In this document: one piece after another, positions 11,263-22,299 of the stretch | Layout of the letters: every line of letters begins with the position of its first letter | Position numbering within the stretch: the stretch's first letter is position 1 | Assembly: GCA_033977485.1 (NCBI GenBank) | Contig: CM066992.1 | Location: 106,503,450-106,567,449 of the forward strand | Origin: Hydrangea macrophylla | Lineage: Eukaryota > Streptophyta > Magnoliopsida > Cornales > Hydrangeaceae | Length of the DNA: 64,000 nucleotides | Direction: 5' to 3' | Program-made: the position numbers and the translations under genes | The notes under the pieces: generated by a model | Seen by the model: the letters and a program-made list of their open reading frames with translations, nothing else | What the model was told of the DNA's origin: nothing | Database searches by the model: none

Positions 11263-14200
11263 TGTCCCCAAACTTTTCCCACCTTACGAATCAAATAGAT
11301 GAAAGTATTTCTTCTCGAATCTCTACTGGTTCATATGCAACAATACGGTTATAAAATGTTTTGTACCCACTGGTGTGATCATAATCTCAACTGACTAGTC
11401 CCCATTCCTTTCAATATTTCCAATTGGCGTACTGGAATTTCAATCTTACTTGGTTCGTCAAACTATACCCTTTTCAGAAGATAGCTTCTAGAAATATTTC
11501 TCTTTCCACAGTAGTCATATCCCCAATCATTCAAAAACTCACTTACCTTTATTATATTTCCCCACCAGATATCAGCGAATGATGGAACGTCTCGTAAAAG
11601 TTTAGTTCCATTTATATTGCTTTTTGCAAGATTCCAGAACTTCTTCATAATCGACTACTTTCTTCTAAAATGACAATTGTTAGTACCCAGATAATTGCGT
11701 AATTCTTTTCATATATAGGTCGTTTAATCCCAACAAATCCGCAGTTTCAGTCAATACTAAAATCTAATTGAATCAACCTGTCCACAAATCATTTATATGA
11801 CAACACTTAATTCTCGTTGACTTTGGCAATCACGTCATGAAATTTAATACATTAGACATTCAACTCAGATTATCAATGATATCAATTACAATTACCCCAA
11901 GAATCTTCATTGTTTCTTCCCTTATACCACATATTGCAAAGAATACCTCACATTTGCCATCTGAAGACAGTTTTCTCGACATCTCAATCTTTAAGAAGAC
12001 TTGTGCCCCCTGTAACATTTAATAAGTCATTATATATAATGACATGCAATTAGTAATGTCGCTTACCCAATCACTAATGTATTACATACCCAAATCTCAT
12101 TATATACTTCAATATTTCTTCTGAACTCATTTTCTTGAGCTATTTTCACTCGAAGTACATACTTGACTTTGAAATTCTAACACATTTTACTGTAGAGCAT
12201 AGCTAAATCACTTTCCTTTCAATGCTTTATCACAAATTTCTAAAACAGAAACCCAAATTGATCTTCAAGTCAATTTTCGCTCATCTATTATAGTAATGCT
12301 GGTTGGCCTCAATTTATTACCTCATTCCTTCCCCAAATTCTAGAACAAATTTAATTCCTAATAAATTCTGAATCTTGACTCAAATCATTTCTGAATAGTC
12401 AATGTGCACACTAAACTCCGTTGATCTCTAATTCGAGCACCAACAACCATTTTGTCTTCACCTGATTAATATAAATTTCAAACTGTAGCTATCATGAGTT
12501 TCAAATGTCCTCCGTACCGTCTATTCACTTGTCATTGTATAACTAAATATTCCAAGTCACAACAAATTTCAGGCTCGTACAAATATTTCTCCCAAATTCT
12601 CAATATAAAAAGAACGCCATGAATTCTAAATCTTGTACCAGATAATTCATTTTATGAAATTTCAACCATATGCAGTATAAATTACTGTTGCATCAACATA
12701 TGACCTAATCCCAACACAACCCTTTGCAATAATAATATCAATGTGATCATAGATCGATTTTCTTTGACTATTGAGAACTTCACTGTAACCAAATATAAGT
12801 TTCACACATGTCCTCGCATAGAAAAGAAATCTTCAACAATTTTTCAATAATACTCAGTCAGTTCTGTATCTTCAAATTCATTTCACCTTCTTAAGTCCCG
12901 ATTGATTGATTTCTAACAACACCCACGAAATCTCTATCTTTTTAAATCACATACTCTGGAAACACAACTCATCCACCAGATGTTCCACATAAGGTAAAAC
13001 TTCACAATTCTCAAACTTTTCAGATTGTAGAACATACCTATCTTTCAGTTTACGCTGTCTAAGCCCCAATATATAGAAGTTGATATACATATTTGTCCCC
13101 TCCTTGTAGTACTTACCATCAATAAGCAACTGATTTTGTCGCGATACAATTTAAATATGATCCAATACTCCTCAATTTCAAATATTCTCCTATTTACCCA
13201 AGTGAACAATACTCTTTTAACTACAAATTTTTTCCCAATGTTAGAATTTTACACCATCATATGTTCGAGGAATACAATACTCACCAGTTATTGTAACTCA
13301 ATACCCACTTGAAGATATCCAGAACATCTCTTTAAAATGAAGTGTTTCATTGCCCTACCATACTCAACTTGTAACTAAGAATATCCCAACTCAGTTCCCA
13401 AGAATAAATTGATACCCCTTCTAACCCATCAACCGAAATCATGTATCCGCAGCAAGCAATATTAAGAATAATACGAAGAATATCACAAGTTACTTTCAGA
13501 CCCTTTCCTTACCAATGTCATTTGGAATTCTTTTCAAAATATAATATTCCAATTTATAACAAAAGTAAAAAGTAATTTACTCAGCTGAGCTTCCTAGCCC
13601 AATAGTACTTATTTAAAATCTCTCTCCATGAAATAAAAATGTTTACACAACTATCATATAATCAAAATATTTTCCATTAATAACTCCTTTAAACAATAAT
13701 TGAAATACCCACATTTAATTAAAACACTTTCCACTAATTTCCCACTTCTACCAACTTTGGGTCAAATCCAACCACTTCCTTTTATCAAAATATTTTTAAA
13801 CACTTTCTGATTCACAATAAATCAGGTTTTTTTTTCTTCACAAAAGATGATTTCAAAACATTTTCTACTCATTTAAACATATATAACTCACTTAACATAA
13901 TTCAAATATCCTAGAAATTTCTAATACATTATTAGTAACTAAATCCAAAGTCTGAAAGTTTCCAGTGATATGCTAGGATACCTGACAATTGCTACAGTGC
14001 AGTGCAATAGTCAGATCTCCATTGCTTACATATATAGTACAAAGAAATAGTAAGAATACTATTACCTGATACACATGGTAGCTAAACGGACCTTGCAGTG
14101 GTTTGGATATCAAAGAGATACTACTTATTAACTTGTAAACCCATTTCAAATTCAAACCTCTGATAGAAAATTCTGATACCCAGTATAGCCAATCAATCCA

Positions 14201-15307
14201 ATTGATTATTCGTACAATACATCTACTTAGTCTTGATCCCAATCAACCATATTCTTCAGCAGAAAATAATAATTTATAACCGTAGTGATACCCAATCGTT
14301 AGGAACACAATAGGAAAGTCTATTACTCTTAGTTAACCCCAATTCTACTATTCATACTGGCACGTTGGAGAACCAATCATTATTCGATAATAAGATAAGC
14401 TCCCAAGATACAGAAATAAATAAATTTATGTTGAGAGATTCCTCAACAAGCCGATATAACCCAAATAGAGTTGAGAGATTCCTCAACAACCCAATATAAT
14501 CCAAATAGAGTTGAGAGATTCCTCAACAACCCCTGATAACGCAAGCAACTGGTAAATCCCCAAATATCTTATCACCTTGACCAACTCAATATTTCACCCT
14601 CAATCCCAAGAAAATATATATAAGGAGCTCAATAAATACCCCCAAAGATCATTACCGAATAAAATGGGGAAATAAGAGATAACGATAATACCATATTTGC
14701 TCATGAGGCCCATATAAATCATACGAAATCCAGATTTTTCCAAACTATAATATTTGAATACTAGAAGACCCACCGTAAATAAAGAAATCTAGAAGCCCAA
14801 TTTCTTGGCAGAAAGTAAGAAATAATCTTCACAAATAATAATAATATTCGGAAAGAAATCCATACCCGCATTCATAACCCAATACTCAATAACCCTTTAT
14901 CAAGTCAATACCCCTGATAAAATGATACCCGCCAAATCATTTCAAGATGACCAACTTAACCCTTGATTTCTGAACCCAAATTCCACAAATATTCCCAAAC
15001 TTGGATTTTCTTACTAAATTCTCAATCAATCTTTCCAACTCAATCAATTCAACAAATGGAAAAATATTCCCCTTTATACTCCATTTTTCCACAATGAAGT
15101 TTCCTACCATCTCTCCACATATTACAATATGTAGAATGCATGCAGCATGATATGCATGTTCAACAATATTTAAATTACGTACAGTAAACATGTATGTTTC
15201 TACATGTAGCTACGTGTCATGATTATCAGTTTACATGCTTTTAATTATTTATTTATTTATTTTTAGGCGTCGTATTCGTCTCTCGTCTCCAAAGACTATA
15301 ACCTATT
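11263..15307 (-). other. Internal non-coding region of the minus-strand LARD
   Basis: About 4 kb with no reading frame over 90 codons and no recognisable gag, protease, RT, RNase H, integrase or chromodomain. The only notable structure is a triplet of stem-loop repeats at 14430-14527. Confidence 0.75.
14430..14527 (-). repeat. Three stem-loop repeats, GTTGAG-GAATCT-CTCAAC
   Basis: Three perfect copies (14430-14447, 14470-14487, 14510-14527, period 40 bp) of an 18-nt unit that folds into a 6-bp stem with a six-base loop. In element orientation they lie about 0.8 kb downstream of the primer site. The same unit is repeated in the element at 42356. Confidence 0.9.
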
Positions 15308-15319
15308 GCTCTGATACCA
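15308..15319 (-). promoter_or_regulatory. tRNA-Met primer-binding site
   Basis: On the minus strand TGGTATCAGAGC, complementary to the 3' end of initiator methionine tRNA, a few bases inside the 5' LTR at 15325. Standard primer for minus-strand DNA synthesis in plant LTR elements. Confidence 0.9.
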
Positions 15320-15324
15320 AAATT

Positions 15325-16667
15325 TGTCACACCCCAACCTGCCCCCGCGGGCTAGGACACGTGTAACAAAGCCAAGGACCAAACAATTATTTTTTTCAAC
15401 GTTCCATAAATACCATTTTTACTTAAATATCAGGGGTAAAATATCATTTTATCAATTAAATTAATAAAAAGGAATAAAATAAAGTTCTAAAACCGTCAAA
15501 TGGTACTTGGGCAAAGTTTCCTCTATTACAGCACCATTCACCCTGTTTTCATAAACTAAAACATTTTTTTAACCCCTGCTACACTCATTTATTTAAATAT
15601 TCCAAAACACACCAAAATCCAACTAAATATATAGATATTACAAACTCATTCTAACATTTATTTCTAAACATATTTAAAAGTATAAATTTTAAGTTTATTA
15701 CAACCTTATTCAAATCCTCACATATAAACATATAAGCAAGCTAGACCCAGCCCCGTAGTCTCGATCATTTCTCACTGTGGTATTCATCTGAACCTGCGTG
15801 GTCATTAGCCACAAAAATTGAATAAGCTTTCGCTTAGTGAGTACGTGGTGCTAATCATGCAATTAGAGTATTTAATGATTCATAACACCAATTAAACATT
15901 CACAACAATAAATGGTCGCTGGTGTGTCAAGTAATCAACCACCATCATACTGGACCCTTGATTCCAGGCCATTCTCACTTTTTCCGTCGCATATAGCGAA
16001 ATCACTCATTCTCTCGTGACCATAGTCAATTCGATGTGGTCGTCACCACTATCCCCTTTTCTCTGAGGATTTCATCATCATCCACCTTTTCTCTGAGGAA
16101 TGGGCGTCCCTTATATACGGGCTAAATAATGGTGATTATCAATTGACACCCTTTGACCCAAATAAGCACATAAACAACTCAACATTTCAACATTTTAGAC
16201 ATGTTAAATAATAAATTATCACATGCTTTTCTACTTAATAACAAATTAAGCATTCTAAGCATTTAATAACAATTAAAAAAATATATTAAACATCCAATTT
16301 TTGGATTAGGACACTCACCTCCACGAATAATTAAATAAGGCTAGAAACCCCGAATTTCACCTAGATTCAGCCCAAATATGAACATGTAGTTAATCCTACA
16401 CAATTTTGGTAAACTAAATGTCACCAACCCATTTGGGTCACAAAAAATCTATCGATTGCACTAAAAATAAATTATACTATAAGGTTAGGCTTACCCCCAC
16501 AAGTCCGAATATGACTTCGTATCGCGATTTGAACAATATACGACGAAGCTATGACATCAAAAGGATGAAACCCTCACTTCTTCTTTCTCCTCTCGGCTCA
16601 CTGATCTCTCTTCCCCTCTCTTTAATTCTTTCCTTTCTTTTTCTTTTTTTTTTAATGGATTATCTCA

Positions 16668-16698
<31 letters not shown>

Positions 16699-17363
16699 AT
16701 ATATGTCTTTCCGCCGCCGCCGCCTTCTTACACACTACACACACATTCAATTTTTCTTTTCTTTTTTTTTTTCTTTCTTTTTTTGTTGGAGTCACATGGA
16801 ATATTCTCAGGAATATTCCTTAACTTAGTTCTATTCTATTTACATCCCCTCATTATTTTAAGTTCTATTATAAGACCCAACCTAATTATATTACAATCCC
16901 AATATCTAAGTGAATCTATATCTAAGTCACGCATGAGTTTCAAACGTGGTCCCAAATATCATATGAAGGCACTAATTAGCCTACTAATTATGAAATTTGC
17001 CCAATTACGCACTCACAAGGGCACCCAAACTGGTCCCATCAATAACCATGAACAATAATAAAATATTAAAACACTTGATATTTTATCAATTAAATGATCG
17101 TATGGCATCAACATGTATTATAATGTACATATTTACATTTACATGTCTACCATTTAATCACATAAATGCAACTATATGCACTTTATCCAATCTGGACCTC
17201 CCGTGGGTCTCGTTTCACATTTGTCCAACTGTGCCCTTTATCAAGCACTTATCACATTGGGGTTACTGGAACTTACCCAAATCATCACATGCAATTATTT
17301 ATACAAATTAATGCATGCAAAATAAATATTACTACCTTTTTTTTTCCGGGTACGGGTATTACA
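15325..17363 (-). repeat. 5' LTR (right copy) of the minus-strand LARD
   Basis: Partner of the left LTR, same ends and layout. Small differences include a deletion near 16190, a short duplication near 16255 and different microsatellite lengths near 16670-16720. Confidence 0.92.
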
Positions 17364-17368
17364 ATATT

Positions 17369-17812
17369 AGTAACCTAAGAAGCTTAAACCTACACATACT
17401 TAACATGAATATAAGTACCCTGTGTTGAGTGGAATGACAAATATCTGATTCTCTATAAGTCCCCTCCAAATTCAGCAAAAATAAATTTATTTAAGTTGAG
17501 TTCATTATATGCATTACTAGCAGAGATTGGGTTGACAAATTTGACAAATTCTCGACTGTTTTCAAATTTCTCGTACATGAATCTAAATATATATATATAT
17601 ATATATAAGTTAGAGACAATAACTTTAAGATATTAAGCAAAAAGAGGTCAATACGATGATCCTTGCTCAAAGTTGTGACAACATTTACATCATCCTTGCT
17701 AAAAAAATAGAATAATATAGAAGCATTGTTCAGATGAATCTCAGGCCAAACAATGAAGATGTGTTGCTTTCTAAGATATCACATATTCACATGTCCTATA
17801 ATATTTATAGAT
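17369..17812. other. Non-coding CACTA interior between two insertions
   Basis: AT-rich with a TA microsatellite (17587-17606). No gene seen. Confidence 0.4.
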
Positions 17813-17817
17813 CACTC

Positions 17818-19301
17818 TGTAGTAACCCGTGTTTTTATGTTTAAATTGACGATTTAGACTTCGTGTGCGATTTTAGCGAAAATTGGTCACAGTAGCAGAA
17901 TTTTGTTTTCAGATTTTTGTTAGGAAAACGAATGAAATTTAAGGTTCTGCCCGCGTTGTCCCAAGTAAAACTCGATTCTGCACACTTTTCGTCTAATGCA
18001 ATTTTCTCAGATTCTGCACCGTTTGGGCAGAAAACGAGGATTACAGTAGCAGTTTTAGTGTATCAGAAATTAAATCTAATATTTTCTCTTTTAATAATTA
18101 GATTGTTAGGCCATTATGTTTGGTTATTTATAATATTAGTGGAGTTATATGTGCATTAGTGTATGTTTACATCATCTTGCATATTCCTTATAAACTACCA
18201 ATTAATTAGAAGTTAGTGGGTTGTTAGGCCATTATGCTTGGTTATTTATACACTAATATTAGTGGAGTTATAGGTGCATTAGTGTATGTTTACATCATCT
18301 TGCATATTCCTTATAAACTACCAATTAATTAGAAGTTAGTGGTTAATAATTAGATTGTTAGGCCATTATGTTTGGTTATTTATACACTAATATTAGTGGA
18401 GTTATAGGTGCATTAGTGTATGTTTACATCATCTTGAATATTCCTTATAAACTACCCATTAATTAGAAGTTAGTGGTTAATAAGTGGATTGTTAGGTCAT
18501 TGTCTCCAAGTGAAAGCTTGGCTATTTATACACTCACATACTCTCTCAAACACACATATTCTACACTTCTAGCATAGAGAGCTTGAGAGAGTCACATAGA
18601 GAGAGATTTATATATATACACAATTATAGATATACATACACCTCGAGTTAGAAGAAGAAGAAGAAGAAGAAGAGAAGTGTTTGGGAGTTGCTCAACATCA
18701 TTTATAGGTACCGGGTTGTGTACAATATGCTTTCTAAATTCTCCGGAGTATTTCTTTGTTATCTCTACTTGTACTCTTTTTGCAGTTATGTTGTGTTTTC
18801 ATTTGGAATCAATGAGTATGTGTTTATTGCTAAGTGCTATGGGACTAAAGGGTCATGAGCAAAGAGCACCTACCAACAGTCCAACAGGCCTCAGGGACCG
18901 ACGTACTGGAGACGGGTGAGGTGAGGTGAGGTGTCTCTTGCTATGTGATCAAGAGGAACCTGGTATGATGCTATTGGTATGAGCGTTTGGGTAGTATGAG
19001 CAGTTGGGTTGTGAGACTGGTCAATTGATTTGATGTCATTCTATGTATTTGATTGTCGTTATCCTTTTGAGCCTTTATTATTCATGTCATATTGTATACT
19101 TCCCGGTATGGTTTTTAGATGCAGGCAGTGCCGGTAACCGAAGCCTAGAAGGGAGATAAGGTTAAGGATGATATAAGAGATCCGTGGAGATTATGGACCT
19201 GCTGGGAGTTTTAAAGAAATTTTGTATTTTTATTTTAAAGAATCAAGTGTGATTTATTTAATTTTTCAATGGAAATACGCTTATTTTTGCGGGGCGTCAC
19301 A
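17818..19301 (+). repeat. 5' LTR of the miniature element
   Basis: Starts TGTAGTAACCC and ends GGGGCGTCACA. Contains an ATTCTGCAC/GCAGAA-rich module (about 17964-18051), three tandem promoter-like units (18091-18476), a final TATA box (TATTTATACACT, near 18522) and a GAA-rich leader (18652-18677). The 80-codon frames in it are not genes. Confidence 0.93.
18091..18476 (+). repeat. Three tandem U3 promoter-like repeats (5' LTR)
   Basis: Units of about 125-135 bp begin near 18091, 18220 and 18343. Each has GATTGTTAGGCCATTATG or a close variant, a TATTTATA box and a shared tail ending TTAGAAGTTAGTGG. A fourth, diverged unit begins near 18477 and carries the TATA box next to the leader. The same array recurs at 19807-20192 in the 3' LTR. 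Confidence 0.9.
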
Positions 19302-19303
19302 AA

Positions 19304-19315
19304 TAGTATCAGAGC
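19304..19315 (+). promoter_or_regulatory. Primer-binding site of the miniature element
   Basis: TAGTATCAGAGC differs by one base from the usual TGGTATCAGAGC initiator-Met site and lies two bases after the 5' LTR. Confidence 0.8.
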
Positions 19316-19533
19316 CTGTCCCCAGCCGGAAATGTAGGACTAAGTCAAGGTTAGATAGTCTACATCGCCTGGGAGGAGTCAGAGAAGGTTGAAAAAAAAA
19401 AAAATTTTGTTATTTTATAAAACAAAATATGCTATATTTGTTTTAAACATTAATTTAAGAAATTTATGAAGTTATTTACCAAATGCTTTTATCTCTAGAT
19501 TTCGGGACGAAATCTCTATTAAGGAGGGTAGAT

Positions 19534-21017
19534 TGTAGTAACCCGTGTTTTTATGTTTAAATTGACGATTTAGACTTCGTGTGCGATTTTAGCGAAAATT
19601 GGTCACAGTAGCAGAATTTTGTTTTCAGATTTTTGTTAGGAAAACGAATGAAATTTAAGGTTCTGCCCGCGTTGTCCCAAGTAAAACTCGATTCTGCACA
19701 CTTTTCGTCTAATGCAATTTTCTCAGATTCTGCACCGTTTGGGCAGAAAACGAGGATTACAGTAGCAGTTTTAGTGTATCAGAAATTAAATCTAATATTT
19801 TCTCTTTTAATAATTAGATTGTTAGGCCATTATGTTTGGTTATTTATAATATTAGTGGAGTTATATGTGCATTAGTGTATGTTTACATCATCTTGCATAT
19901 TCCTTATAAACTACCAATTAATTAGAAGTTAGTGGGTTGTTAGGCCATTATGCTTGGTTATTTATACACTAATATTAGTGGAGTTATAGGTGCATTAGTG
20001 TATGTTTACATCATCTTGCATATTCCTTATAAACTACCAATTAATTAGAAGTTAGTGGTTAATAATTAGATTGTTAGGCCATTATGTTTGGTTATTTATA
20101 CACTAATATTAGTGGAGTTATAGGTGCATTAGTGTATGTTTACATCATCTTGAATATTCCTTATAAACTACCCATTAATTAGAAGTTAGTGGTTAATAAG
20201 TGGATTGTTAGGTCATTGTCTCCAAGTGAAAGCTTGGCTATTTATACACTCACATACTCTCTCAAACACACATATTCTACACTTCTAGCATAGAGAGCTT
20301 GAGAGAGTCACATAGAGAGAGATTTATATATATACACAATTATAGATATACATACACCTCGAGTTAGAAGAAGAAGAAGAAGAAGAAGAGAAGTGTTTGG
20401 GAGTTGCTCAACATCATTTATAGGTACCGGGTTGTGTACAATATGCTTTCTAAATTCTCCGGAGTATTTCTTTGTTATCTCTACTTGTACTCTTTTTGCA
20501 GTTATGTTGTGTTTTCATTTGGAATCAATGAGTATGTGTTTATTGCTAAGTGCTATGGGACTAAAGGGTCATGAGCAAAGAGCACCTACCAACAGTCCAA
20601 CAGGCCTCAGGGACCGACGTACTGGAGACGGGTGAGGTGAGGTGAGGTGTCTCTTGCTATGTGATCAAGAGGAACCTGGTATGATGCTATTGGTATGAGC
20701 GTTTGGGTAGTATGAGCAGTTGGGTTGTGAGACTGGTCAATTGATTTGATGTCATTCTATGTATTTGATTGTCGTTATCCTTTTGAGCCTTTATTATTCA
20801 TGTCATATTGTATACTTCCCGGTATGGTTTTTAGATGCAGGCAGTGCCGGTAACCGAAGCCTAGAAGGGAGATAAGGTTAAGGATGATATAAGAGATCCG
20901 TGGAGATTATGGACCTGCTGGGAGTTTTAAAGAAATTTTGTATTTTTATTTTAAAGAATCAAGTGTGATTTATTTAATTTTTCAATGGAAATACGCTTAT
21001 TTTTGCGGGGCGTCACA
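19534..21017 (+). repeat. 3' LTR of the miniature element
   Basis: Same length and, as far as I can read, same sequence as the 5' LTR, including the tandem promoter units. Preceded by a purine-rich tract (AAGGAGGGTAGA). Confidence 0.93.
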
Positions 21018-21022
21018 CACTC

Positions 21023-22294
21023 AACTAGTTCAGTGCTCACTGGTAGTGGTAGTAGTGAGATTAGGATTCATATGAAAGCCATTATACAAAGCTATCTTAC
21101 AGTCTCAACTGTTATCTTTAGTGTTGTCCTTTATTTTGGGAGATTAGGATTCTATGTCTCAATTTGTAGTGATGTACAAACTTTTAAGTTACAAAATTGA
21201 TTCACATGTCAGACTTAAATGAGAAAAAATCAAATAAATGGTCTAAGTAAAAAAACAATGGTATCTATCTATATTATCAAATCCATGTGAAATGTGAACA
21301 GGAATGAATGTGAGAGAAAGAGTAAATTACCGTTATCCTTAAGCTAGAAGTCAGTGCCGTTGATTTGTCTGAATCCTGAATACCAAGAACAAATGGAAAA
21401 TTTTGTTCGAGAGAAATCTCACAACTGATATTTTATTATTAATAAGCTACTAAAAAAGAACCATCCCAAACAATTTATAGTCCACAACTCCATAAAACAC
21501 AAGCCAAATAAAAAGATGAATGAACCTAAAATCACCGAAAAAAAAAACAAAAAAGTTAAAATTGAGTCAAGAAGGCCTTTTTTGGGAAATTTACATGGCC
21601 TTCGGCAGTTTTGCGATGCGTAGATCTAAAAAAAATACCCAATTTAAAAAAAAATTCACCCTATTCGGACATCCGAGTGCAAAGTTATGGCCATTCAAAG
21701 TTTTCATGTTTTCCTAAATTTTCATATACTGATCTAAACACTTTACTACTTTGCAGACTAACCTACCCTTGATTCTCGTCGCAATATTTGCATTTATTGG
21801 AGGGCCCCACACACGAGATGGCTCATTTATTAAGTAAACCAATTATTCATGAATAAGAAATTAGTAAGTACTTTAGTTGGATAAAAGAAAACAGCAATCC
21901 ATTTAGTCCCCTTCACTGGGACTTTGACTAATGTACTTGAATTTTTTTTCAGGATTTAAATTATGTGTTGTGTTGGTATGGAAAAATTCGCAATGATATG
22001 TTCCCATGTTGTGTTCCTGAAGCACTTATGTCGATTGCAGCACATAGTAGCAACACAGGCAATGCAGCACACTGCCCATAGTAGGAGACAGACACATTTA
22101 AAAGTTATCGTTTATGACAGAATCAATGATCCTCTTCACTTCGCTATAAATAAGAAAAAGGGAAGAAATGGCTATGTAATTCAATGGCACTTACCTCATT
22201 AAAGCCATTACTGGTCCAGGAGCAGTAGATATGATGATTTATGAAAATTGGTTAGTGAGAAGGAAAATCAGCAGCTAAATGGTTAGTCAAAGAT
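21023..22294. other. Non-coding CACTA interior, middle
   Basis: AT-rich. A 79-codon frame at 21963-22202 begins just after a TTTTTTTTCAGG splice-acceptor-like tract and could be a captured exon, but it matches nothing I recognise. Confidence 0.35.
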
Positions 22295-22299
22295 GCTGC

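Larger units (their letters stand above)
9194..17363 (-). mobile_element. Complete non-coding Ty3/gypsy-type LTR element inside the CACTA
   Basis: Two LTRs (9194-11238 and 15325-17363) in the same orientation are flanked by a perfect 5-bp ATATT duplication (9189-9193, 17364-17368). The primer site is on the minus strand beside the right LTR and the polypurine tract beside the left one, so the element reads right to left. The internal region (about 4.1 kb) has no gag or pol ORF, only short frames. This fits a LARD, a large non-autonomous derivative mobilised by another gypsy element. LTR lengths of 2045 and 2039 bp, with many substitutions and a few short indels, make it older than the element at 42356. 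Confidence 0.93.
17818..21017 (+). mobile_element. Miniature LTR element with a 232-bp interior, very recent
   Basis: Two 1484-bp LTRs (17818-19301, 19534-21017) enclose only 232 bp. A perfect CACTC duplication flanks the element (17813-17817, 21018-21022). The interior holds a slightly altered primer site (TAGTATCAGAGC, 19304-19315), a short AT-rich stretch, and the gypsy-type CGGGACGAAATC motif with a purine-rich tract before the 3' LTR. There is no coding capacity, so it must be moved in trans. I saw no difference between the LTRs when reading them side by side, so insertion was very recent. It is much smaller inside than most LARDs and has far longer LTRs than TRIMs. Confidence 0.94.

Noticed and set aside
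10292..11302. ORFs of 82-135 codons, repeated at 16418-17378
   Set aside because: They lie inside the two LTRs on the strand opposite to the element and contain microsatellite translations.
15308..15319. tRNA gene
   Set aside because: Only the 12-base primer complement is present, with no cloverleaf; the same holds at 44487, 19304 and 57147.
17917..20635. Pairs of identical 80-codon ORFs
   Set aside because: Identity comes from the two LTRs of the miniature element; the frames cross promoter repeats and leader and lack any family feature.
21963..22202. Possible captured host exon after a splice-acceptor-like tract
   Set aside because: No protein family recognised and no neighbouring exon; left as unexplained sequence.
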